This document shows, piece by piece, positions 38,901-50,000 of a DNA stretch of 64,000 nt (position 1 is the stretch's first letter; every line of letters starts with the position of its first letter). The notes under the pieces are model-generated. The model searched no databases and was not told the DNA's origin. It saw only the letters and a program-made list of their open reading frames with translations. This stretch comes from Dysidea avara (lineage: Eukaryota > Porifera > Demospongiae > Dictyoceratida > Dysideidae), in contig NC_089279.1 in assembly GCF_963678975.1 (NCBI RefSeq), positions 27,328,004 to 27,392,003 of the forward strand, given 5' to 3'. The position numbers and the translations under genes were made by a program.

Positions 38901-39698
38901 AATAATGCAACAAATTACACAATTATCTAGTCAGGATTTTTCATAGTTGCGGACCCCCCAATTTTCTTTCTTGGCTTTCTGCCTGGTTTTGCCTGCATGA
39001 AATGAATAACAATTGCTATGACCTTGTTACATCTTGTCTTTTCAGTAAAGGCATTCCTTCTGTAAAATACTCACGTATACACAGATGCGTGATTACTATT
39101 ACACATCCATGCGACATAGTCACTACAGTGACTACAAGCTTCACTTACCACCCTTTTTCATTCCCACATCAATGCATTTCTGCATGCGACAGTGCTGACA
39201 TTTGTTTCTTGAGTTTTTATCAATTTCACAGCATTTGTTGCCTTTACACACATACTTTGCTTCTGCTCGAATACTTCTTCTGAAGAAACTCTTACATGCC
39301 TCACAGCTCATTATACCAAAGTGCATTCCAGAGGCAGTATCATTGCACACTCTGCATACCTGCTGAACTGAATTGGATGCAGATTTTGGTGGAGAATGAG
39401 AGTTCTGGATAGAAGACCAAGATGGCAATGCCGGCTGCTGATTAGTGTCAACGTGGCTGTTCTCATATCCAGAAATGGAACTAATTCCTTGGTTCATGTA
39501 TCGGTCGCTGCAATTAAACCCAACGTGTGGTAAATCAGCTAGCATCATCCAATCACTGAAAGGTTGGTCCTCGGGTTGGTCGTCACAGCAGCCAGTGGGA
39601 AAGGAGTTTCCATCACCCCACAGAGGCCATTCGTATGCTTCTTTGTTATACGTGAATATATTGTTAGAACTAAAGAAATCGGCCGACCTGGAGTTCAT
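35945..39698 (-). CDS. Nuclear receptor, NR2 (RXR/HNF4)-like, paralog 2
   Basis: A 470-aa receptor in three exons: 39,149-39,698, 36,288-36,902 and 35,945-36,192, with the same intron positions and phases as paralog 1. Zinc cysteines are C115/118/132/135 and C151/157/167/170. The P-box helix [11 protein letters not shown] is identical to paralog 1, and the T-box reads GMKKGAVQEER, closer still to RXR. The ligand domain keeps WAKKIPIF...LPVDDQ..LIK..W and the helix-3 lysine. The last helix reads AILKLI: K464 stands where paralog 1 and most receptors have the AF-2 glutamate. This predicts weakened or changed coactivator binding. Intron 1 is larger than in paralog 1 (2,246 against 897 bp), partly from a hAT element at 37,332. 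The gene lies 1.3 kb downstream of functional COPS3, on the same strand. Confidence 0.93.
37332..37809. mobile_element. hAT-type MITE, CAGCGTTGAAACCGGG ends, 8-bp TSD attgcaac
   Basis: CAGCGTTGAAACCGGGTC and gacccggtttcaacgttg are inverted ends, with tandem tccgggtc words next to each. attgcaac flanks both sides exactly (37,324-37,331 and 37,810-37,817). In intron 1 of receptor paralog 2 and absent from paralog 1. A decayed relative with accgggtcaca and tcagcagtactgaccc lies at about 38,239-38,305. Confidence 0.9.
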
Positions 39699-39735
39699 CT
39701 CTGCAACATTTCACTGTAACTACGCAATATCGACC

Positions 39736-39744
39736 TTTTTTATA
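39736..39744 (-). promoter_or_regulatory. TATA-like box of receptor paralog 2
   Basis: The minus strand reads AAGTATAAAAAAGGTC 39 bp upstream of the ATG, matching the position of the TATA-like site of paralog 1. Confidence 0.5.
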
Positions 39745-39853
39745 CTTTCACGCGCAGCGGCGCGTACACGTGTGAACAGCTAGCCCGCATGGTGGCAAAG
39801 CGCGATTTTTCTCGACTCTGGTCGGAGCTCCTTGATTCTTTGTTGTTCTTGTA

Positions 39854-40145
39854 GTGTACAGTAGAGATTTGTCTTCTTCAAGTAGTATGCAAGTTCGACG
39901 GTGGCGACCCTTGCGAACAATACGCTCAAGACTATTGTGTAGATCTAATTACTTTATCAATAGAATCACCAACAATTGGAATAGTTTGCCTAATTACGTT
40001 GTAAATAGTTCTTCGATTAACACTTTTAAATCATTATTAGATAGTCATTTAATTGATTCAAGATTTATTTTTGTATAATTACTGCATTGATCGGGTATGC
40101 AGGCTGTGCCTTTACCCGTATTTAATCATAATCATAATCATAATA
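39854..40145 (+). mobile_element. LINE 3' end upstream of receptor paralog 2
   Basis: The open stretch 39,854-40,078 contains RSNYFINRITNNWNSLPNYV and then FKSLLD, the tail typical of Jockey/I-type LINE reverse transcriptases. The element ends in a run of aatcat units at 40,122-40,145, a usual LINE 3' tail. It is 5'-truncated and sits about 110 bp upstream of the receptor TATA-like site. Confidence 0.8.
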
Positions 40146-40964
40146 CGGGAAGGTACAACAGGACACGCCTTTTCATTTTTGCAAGCTGTCGGTTACTCAT
40201 AAAGGTTTATAATCAAAAGCTTTTAAAGAAATAGTATACTTACGTTTTACCACTGTTCAAGTTCTGAGGTGTAAGTGACATTGGTTGTGCTATATGTAAA
40301 TGATTGCCAGCCTTCTTAGCACCGAAATACTTCGGCGCATGTGATTGATAACAGCTAGCAATAGTAAATGAAATTAGAGAAAGGGGGATGTGAAACAATC
40401 AAATTTGCTTGGCGTAACTATCTGCACCGCGGTCATATAGCTTACAGTCATAGATTATATTCCCTATAATCTATGGTAACACCAACACTTTACAGTACCT
40501 CCCTCTTCTATTATTATGTACTCTTGGTAACGATATAAGCAGCTTGTTCTTTGGCAGGCTTTAACAACTTGCTTTGGTGCCATGCTGCACGTGAGACACA
40601 TGTAGATGCTACTGGGCCTACAGTCTCCATGGAGTGGATAGTAAGCACACTCATGGATAAAGAGGCAAATGAACAGCTAGGAGATGGCATTGCCTGTAGG
40701 TACTTTTAAGAAAACATTTCATAATCATGGACATGTAAAGATTCAAGATATTATGCTGTCATGAGTACACATGAACTGTAGTATTTGTATACAGCATGCA
40801 ACTTGGGAATGGCAATGATATTTACTTCAATGAGGGTATATTCTCTGAAGAGCACATTCTCTGAAGAGCACATAAATATGCACTGTGCTGGCATTTCATT
40901 TCACCACATGAAGCAGCAGACAACACTCTCTAGCTTATAGATATTGCAGTATTATAATACAATC

Positions 40965-40970
40965 TTTATT
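40965..40970 (-). terminator. Poly(A) signal AATAAA of COPS3 copy C
   Basis: On the minus strand AATAAA lies 34 bp after the COPS3 stop at 41,004. The corresponding region of pseudogene B (14,080-14,137) shows no AATAAA. Confidence 0.6.
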
Positions 40971-41003
40971 ATACTAAACATGCACATATTGGTTAACAGT
41001 TGT

Positions 41004-44000
41004 TCACATTAATCCTTCATCTGTATAGAAGGAGTCATCTTCATATGTACTGCTTCCTCCAAGCATCTGTAGTTGCACATCATAGACAACATACAGACTG
41101 AACAATGTCACATACTCTTTGTATGAACTTCTGATCCACTGCTATTTGTTGATCAAATGATGCCAGCTTCTTCTCAATCTCAATACATTTTCTCATCTGA
41201 GTGGAACAAAATCACACATAACGCAATACTGCTATATGCCACTAGAAGTTCTGGGGGTATGGAATTTTGTTATTTTGTATAGTTATTCTAAATACACAGA
41301 CATTCAAGACATTCACAGACATTCATATTTTCTACAAAAGTTTTAGCTGTCATTGCCCATAAAGCATGACATAGTGCGCATAATCATTCAGTATGATAGT
41401 ACTGTATGGTAGCTTAGGGATCGCATTTCTCACCAAAAAACCAGCCTCACCTTCCTCTGTAATGATGTGGCTGTACTGACTAAGTATAATCACACCCAGA
41501 CGTGCCCTCAGTGTAATCTGCTCAATGAATTACTGTGGGACTTCAGATTTTATTTAAACCAAAGTGTCATTTAGACTATAGGCCTTTTCACACTACAGTC
41601 GAATGCGCTGTACAGTCTCCAGATATCTCACACAAAACATGGCTATTGTGCCAAGACTAAAGCGATGGCATACCTAGTGTTATACTCGGCTTGTGGAAGC
41701 GATACGGTAACCATGAGTAAGTGCCAATGGAGGATAGCATACCATTCTGAAATCATCTTGCCCAGTACAGGCATCCTCCTAAGAACTAACCAGCTTCTTG
41801 GCACCCAACATTTTGTAAGTGTACTAACAACATTCCTCGCTGTGAATACTCAAGGAATACAAAGAAGGTATAGTACAATGACCAACGCCATTTAAAGTTT
41901 CATTACATAATCGAGTAATTAATTCATGTGCTATGAAAGCAAATTGAATTTAGTTGCTGCACACGTAGTGTGAAATGGATTGATGCGTATTCGATCCACT
42001 CTCAGTCTGACCACAGCTGGATCTGCATTCAATGCACATTATGCATGAAAAGGCCTTATAACTAGCTGACTGATACCTTCAGCCACACCTAACTCAATTA
42101 CAAGTAAGATTGATTTTGACATCACTTAGAGCTTCTATTTCAGTAATCTAGTGTCACAAAATGGTATGGCAGTCAATGAGGGAGATTGTACAAGATTCTT
42201 TCATTCCTTCAACCAGTGGAGTAATGCCTTCTGTGGACTAATGCATGAATGTATATTACTATCATGGCAATGCGTTTTCCTGCTATCATACATAGCTCAG
42301 TATAAAGCACTGTTCAGTCACTATAATAGTTCTCTAATTAATTGTCATTCTCACATCATGCTTCAGTACACAAGGTGTGGTTATTGTGTAAAAGCAATTC
42401 TCTGACTGTTCTTAAACCTGCTATAATTATCACAATAAATTTGCATGACTACAACACAGTAGTACTACACAAAATGGTACATATGTAAAACGGCTATTTA
42501 ATTCTATTCTTACTTCTTCATCAATATAATCTGCCATCAGCGGCCCATTGTATTTCTCCGGGTTGTCATGGAAAGATACCATCCCATTGCTATGGTCAAT
42601 GGTTGCAAAAATTTCTTTACTCTCAATCTTTGTAATAAAGAGAACAGAGATAGTAAAAATCATACAAAGATTTCTTACCATCTCTAGTGTGTACTTTTCT
42701 GCCTGTCGGACATCTTGTAATTTTAACCTGCTAGTCATATCTGACAATGATAGTGTTAAAAATGTCTAAAGGAAGGAAGTAATTGAACTCCAATTGTACT
42801 TGACATCTGATACATACCTTAGTGAGCTTCTGAACATTTCTATGGTATAATGAGGCCAATACACGCTTTGCCAATCCTAAATTGTTATCCTACATTTTGT
42901 AATCATCATAAACCACAAAATTTTAAAATACTACTCTTACCCTAGTTAGTGGTTCGGCATATTTATCAATCACTGCAGTTACTTTGCTCACTTCATAACT
43001 TGAGTAGACTTTAGCAATTTCATTGTACATCCCACACAGAGGCTAAACAGTGAACACATACTGTAAGCAATGCCTGGAAAGGGTAATTTTGTGCTTAACA
43101 TTGCTGCGTTTACTATTACAGAAAACATTAAAAATTCTGCTATTAGAAATTTTCACATACATAACAAATTGTATACCTTTACATATCTATCAACCACATG
43201 GGAGGTGTATTTAGGAAGTGCAGAAACCTATGGTAAATTGCATGTATAACTTGCAATTGTTATACTGTTACATACCTTTCCTTGCTTCAGCAGCGACACT
43301 AAAACATATTTCTTGTAAGCTTCTAGCATAATGGCACTTATGGCTGATGCAGGAGTAGAAAGACACTATGGTAGATGAATAGCAACACAGAGTTTAAGTG
43401 AAAGACAGCTTTTTAGCCAATCCACACACATTAGACTGATATAATAAAATTCTTTGTTCCCTATCACCTTAAAGGCAGGTATTGAGGGCAGGCAATTATT
43501 CTTACTGAAATTTCATTGTTTCCCCGTCACCTGCCCGTATATCACTTAGCCCTACTGCATTGGAAATTATTTAGAAATATAAATTTTAGAAATACTATGT
43601 TCAAGATCAAAATACTCTAATAGAGCAGTCAGCCACTCTAATATAATACTCGGTTATTCTGCTACTGCAATCAAAACTACGTATGTTTATATGTACTACG
43701 TATGTAATGGGAGGCACTATCAGGATTTAAACTCCTCCAAAGAGTATTTTACTCTGTTATTCTAATTTATTGGAAAGTATCTCGTTGTCGCCTAAGTAGT
43801 TTGCACCGTCCATTGTAGCTAGTCTATTGTTTGAAACTGGTTGGTGGACAGTGTATTGTCATTTTGAAATTTGGCATCCTGGCAAGGCACAAAGAAGCAT
43901 AACAGCTCTGTTTCAATTCCTTTTCAGCCACATATCCTTATAGAGATAGCCTGGGCTGTGTCTGGTTGTGTTAACATGGAGTGTAGTCTGGTGTACTGAA

Positions 44001-47000
44001 ATTAGTTCAACACAAATAACTGTGACCATTCAATGTCGTAATATCCTTTCAAACTCTTATATGTTTCTATGTATAAGGTCCCCTCGCTGACGCCGGCAGT
44101 ACAATGAATAAAATCCTAGCTTCCACAGTCTAGTTGTGTAAGGAAGATAAATACTGGTATGGTTGTTTATACAGCAAAGAGAGAGTTTATAAAATGGCTA
44201 CTGAGTTCATTGTTAAGTTTAACACAAGTTACTTTGACTTGCGACAGTATCATAAGTAGCAGTAAATATATGGACCTGAATTGGTTCTGTTTGGTATTTC
44301 TACCATAATCTCAGTACAGCACTTTTGAATTCAGGAGTTTATAAGCGTCTAAGGAGCATGACACTCGTGGTCTTAAGTAAGAATTACATACCTTTGTTGC
44401 TAGTAATAGTATTTTTTCTTCTTCGTTTTTTGGGAGTATGTGGCAGCTAATAGCACATACTAGGCTTTATTACTGGCCTACTTACCAATAATAAAAATTA
44501 AAGTAGATATATTCTAGACCAGCATGGGTTTGTACTATATACTCTGCATACTTCTACCTCATGCCATCATGCGCATGCACCAAAGTGTAGGCTTCATGGC
44601 TTCATGGCTTCATGCGATGTGCATTTGTGGTAAGCATTTGTGAATGTACAAAGCCCACAGGAGGTGCAAAGTTTTCCACAGCCATGCAAGTATTGCACTG
44701 TCACTCTGTTTATGGTAACCACCTAACTAACCTTTGACCCATATAGTGTTATCCACTTAAGCTACAATGGTTTTGGTTTGGTTTCCATGGTAGTTTACCA
44801 ACATCAAGTGGGCACGTGTATAAACTTTGTAGTAGAACTTGCTTTGCAGACACCGGAAATCTTGCTTGCGGATGCTACACCAGAAGCTCAACATACTTTG
44901 ATAGAGCACTCTAACATAACAGTCATGATGTACTGATGACAGAGGGCCCTCCACCCTGGGGTCATTAAGTGTTCAGGAGACTCCATGTGTGTATACCACA
45001 TGGAACTAAAGACAAGTGTCCTGATTATCAAGGTGTCTTGATTTCAGGGGTATCCCGATTTCAAGTGTGTAACATCATGGGAATATGAACATGCATCCAG
45101 ATTATCAAGCTGTCCTTGTGAACACACAGATTGTCACTTTGTCTGACCCATTTAAAAATCTATCGGCCATTATTGTTCCTTAATTATGCACTATTTAATG
45201 CAGTCTTAGCTATCCAATCTTCCAGCTAGCTTTCCATTTCATCCTCCCAAAATTAAATTTAAAAACACTTCGATAATCAGGTCACTGGTCCCAGTAGACG
45301 CCTGAAATCAGGACACCTTACTAGTAAAACATTGCTCAGTGGACTGTAGTAAGGATAATATGTTAGTACTTACGTTTGTTTGTTTAATGGATAATTAAAT
45401 ACAACATACCCAAGTGATTGTTTTTCACAATTGTAGTAGAAAATAAAGTTGATCAATATACAATAATATGCTTCCTTTCTAAATTACATATGGAAGCGTC
45501 AGTTTTGGAGTCTGTTCATACGAATCATTCATCTCTCCAATACCAACATATATACTAGTCCAGAGTGGATAACAGTACAGGGTATTGGTGGACTACTACT
45601 TGCCAGACATTAGAAGAAACTTTGTACTTCTAGTGGTTTTTACCACAACATACACCACAAATGCCCACCAGTCATGCACAGGAAACCACAAGCCCTACAC
45701 TCTCACACATACAAGTAAAAAGCATGTACAAGCACAGTCTTCCACACAGCATGTATTGGTTATGTGGCAGAGCACACAACATGCAGTTGTGCACAGCTGC
45801 ATGTGCCAGGGCCTGGAACATTGGCACATGGACACCTGGTTTTTACAGTTGCACTTGACACCCTGACACTAATATTTCAGTATTTAACAAACTCACCACC
45901 GTGAAAAACAAAACTGCTCTTTGGTAGTTTCTAACCAGTGTATATACCAATCCACCATAGTAATAATAACGTACGATGTGCTCACTGCTCTCTGACGAAG
46001 AACCCTGGGGGTATCAGATTAACAAGTATGTTTCTAATTGCTACAGATAATTAAGTATAGTCTTACTTCAAGTATGAAGTCATCAACGTCTTGGTCAAGA
46101 TAAGGCAACACCGGCCTGACACACTTTGCCGCCAAACACAACTTTTAAAAACAAAAAACTTTCAATTATTAAGCACACATAAGTTGTATGTACAGTACTT
46201 GCGCATACAGCTGAAATTGCTTCTGCAACCTCATGGATACTACTTAGAATGGACAGAAGTGTCACAGTATACTCGATACCTCACCAGGAACGTGTCTAAA
46301 AAATACCACCACCTAGAAACAACAGCTACGTACACCCAACTTCTCAATATTGGCATTGTCTCTATTGCACACAACAAAGTGTTTCACTGATTTGTGGTAT
46401 CCAATCACTTTAAAATCATTTTGGGCACAAATAATGTTCTCTTAACAGAAGCTCTTAGTGGTAAGCGCATGAGCTTAAAACTAGTAGATTTCACAAGCGC
46501 ATGCATCATACAACCAGAGTCTACAAGTACGGAAACACATAGCTATTGTTAGCTAGACAGATGAAATGCTAAATCCACACATACTAATGAGCTGCAAAAA
46601 CAAAGGGACATAGTACAACTATAAATATGAATTTTGAAATTACAAGATGAGACACAGTGTCTGTGTAGTACAGTTTTCAACAGACGAATTACACCAGACC
46701 CGTGACTAGATTTTTTGGTAATCACTGCATTACCCCTTAAACCCAAATAGGCCAGAAAACTGGCCCAAATACATGTGCCTTGCACAAAGTGCTGTAACTT
46801 TCAAAGCATTCATCCTATGGCTATGCAATTTACATCATTCTACTTGTGATGTACAAGGATTAAAATGATATCAAGGGTTTTTCCCTAACGCACAACAGTG
46901 AAGCCAAAACTAGCCCATGTAAATAAATTTTTGGCAAGGAAACATTCAAACTCTTTACGTACCTTTAAAAAATGTGACCGTTTCAGCGAAAACCCGTCTA

Positions 47001-50000
47001 GTTTGCACAAGCATGCATATTGAGAAAAACAATTTTTTTTTAAAATGTTGAAATTACATGTATTACAAAGAAAATTTACCCAAGTTTTAATCGAGCCATT
47101 ACTCAGGAAAGGAAGTGTTAAACCGATTAAACCTATATACCATCTTATTCACCTATTCAAGGGGAGTTCGAAAATCTTTGTTTCATTTCTGTAGCCCCAA
47201 TGGTTTGCGTGTCACGTGCGTTTGTTTACGATGTGGTAGACATAAACAAAATCGTTGCTGTTTATTCAATAAAACCACCTTCATACGCCTATGCGCAAGT
47301 GACTGCAGGACTAAAACTATACCTTGGCTGATCTGCCAATCCATGGTGAACACTGTAAGCCAAACCTCAACTTTGTAGACTAATCTAAATGAAGTTATGG
47401 GTGCTAATGTAACTCCTGTAGTATATTTTTAGTATAGTCACTGTACAAATCAATTTCCTTGCTTTTCCTACTTTCTAGCGCTGTAATTCCAAAACTACTC
47501 ACCATAATCAACTGAAATTTTGGTGAGCCATTCCTTGGACTATGTAGATAATGCTGAGAAAATAAAAGAAATTTGGAAGTTGTGCAAACTAGATGGTTTT
47601 TGCTGAGATAGTCACAAATGTTCCACAACTCAATGACGGTTGCTCCTATCAACTTGCAACAAGTTCTGTTCGTTTCGCCATAAAATTTTCTATAAGGCCA
47701 TATATGGCTCACGTGAATAAACCCACAACCAAAATTAAAGACATGGCAAGAATTTTGAAACACGAAGACGCAACTCGATGTTGTTCATCGCTTCATAACA
47801 AATAGGCCGATGTAGTTACAGTGTTCATTTATCTTCTCCAAGTAACCCAGTGAACAGACTTTTGAACAATGTGTTGTTTTAGGTTATAAGAATTAACAGG
47901 AATTAAGTTATCCCACCTAACGTTGCCATGCATGCCCAAACACGCATTCCCCAAAAGTTCTTTGCGGGTTTAAGGATTAATATGTACATGTATATTTGAC
48001 AGCAGCTTACCTGTACTAGGTCAGCATGAAGGCTGGTCAACTTGGTGGGAGCAGTTCGGTACTTGTCAATGGCCATTTTCAGCACATTGATGGCACACAA
48101 TGCTTTACCCTGCTTTACTGCAACCTTGGTGAACTGATGGTATAAACTGGCAACTAAACAAAACAAACAGAAAAAACTATGAAAATCCTTACAGCCAGGT
48201 GAGGACCTGGAGTTTTAAGATACACATACATTGCGTATGTAATAGACACTCCATTTTGGGACCAAGACTGACGCGTAAAAGTGTATGATGAGGTGATTTT
48301 CGTGATTGCTGCATTCTTAAAAGGTCAGCACTTCTGTATTGCCATGCACAAATTAAAATTGCAGGACTTCTAAACATCACAAACTGGAGGTTAGACATGG
48401 CAAAACTCAGCTTTAAGGAAACTCCTGCACAGAACAAACGGTACCTAAATGACATTATACCCTAGTCAATCTATGTTACAACTAATCAAAATTACCAATT
48501 CTAGCACAATGTGAAAGGATCACACTGCTAAATGGTATGTGAATAAACAAGTTAGTTTAAACATTCGGTCAGGTGATGTCTCACCACCCACTCTATCAAC
48601 AAATACGCAGAAGTCATCCCATAACAGGAAACTTAATAAATGATCCAAAAGTCAGAATTTGCCTGTTCATGTTGTTTCCATGCTCGCCAACCAAAATATG
48701 CTGTAACAAAATTTTTGACCATCAGCTAGATCACTACAACTCTTGTTACTTACTATCTATGTACATAGTCCATGTTTGATACAGTGTATACCAAGTATCT
48801 ACATATAAACCACCAAGACATCAAGAACAAAGGAACCTAGCTATGATTGGGAGCAATTTATTCCACCGTTAAATGTGCACTGTATGTTGAATTATGCAAG
48901 TAAGCAATTTATGTATGCATTTTACAAAAAAAAAAAAATCAACTGTTGCATTATGGCTTACGTATTGAAAATTTGCATTATGGTACTTTGGCACTCAGAA
49001 ATTTATGTGGTTTGGGTAGAATACATTGGCAGGTTGTTAGATAATCATCCTATAATTGAAACACAAGCATACAAACTCCGTGATATCTCCGTGATATCTC
49101 TAGGAGATGTCCGTTCATCGTAACCGAACGTAACAAGAACGTACTAGCTGCTGACCCATAATCAAAAATTTTAGGTATGCATATATAATATATCCAGTGG
49201 CTGCACTCGTATTGGCTTGGGTGATTGATCGCCCTGCACAGGCTATCAGCCTAATAGCTAAGTGTTACATATTAGCTGTAACACGGGGCATTCGGGCTTT
49301 ACCTGATATGTATGCCCACCTGCCCATGTTACAACTATTACATGTACCATTTTAGCGTGGGCATTCAAAGGTACCGCCCAGGGTTTAACTCGTTTATTTC
49401 CTGGGCATTATCTAGATATTGTAGATATTACCCGGGCAATATCATGAGAATGCGGTTTGCTTATGGCTTTGATGCCCACCAGTTCAAAGATACGAAACGC
49501 TTTGACTTGTTTTATTGAGCAACATGGAGTGTTTTATTGTGGGTTTTAGTTTACACATTATAGGCAAGGCTCAGTCTAGTTGTTAAGTTTAGATTATTTG
49601 ACTGTAATTAAACTATATTCTATGATGAATGATCTGTAAAATGATCGCTTGAGGGATGCGTGGATACGCATTTCTACCCACTACACAGGGGGCATGTCAG
49701 CCATTGAGCAGATCACAAAACAAGAAAAATATGACAACTAGGTGAGTAGCTTATAGTCTTAAGTACTTAACTTTATGTATTAACTTACTTACTGTCACAA
49801 TAGCGAAGGTTTAATGTAGTATTTTAAAAAAACATAGACCCTTTACACCCCAAAAACCGACCCCACAATTGAAAATTCCAGGCGTGTGTTGAAACATAAT
49901 GACGTAGGAATAACGTGCTGAGAGCTATTTGCCCACGCAATCGAAACCACAATCAATCATCAGATGCTAGTGTATAAAACAAATGGGGTGAGCGCTCTGT

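Noticed and set aside
45585-45866. Open stretches with shared words ([17 protein letters not shown]) here, at 21,497-21,817 and at 3,190-3,429
   Set aside because: They are the same CA-rich intron 5 segment of the three COPS3 copies. Frames and lengths differ between copies and stops are not conserved, so the similarity comes from the DNA duplication, not from a protein.
49312-49518. 68-codon ORF (contains [12 protein letters not shown]) in COPS3-C intron 2
   Set aside because: No homolog recognised, no counterpart in unit B and no splice signals. Treated as chance.
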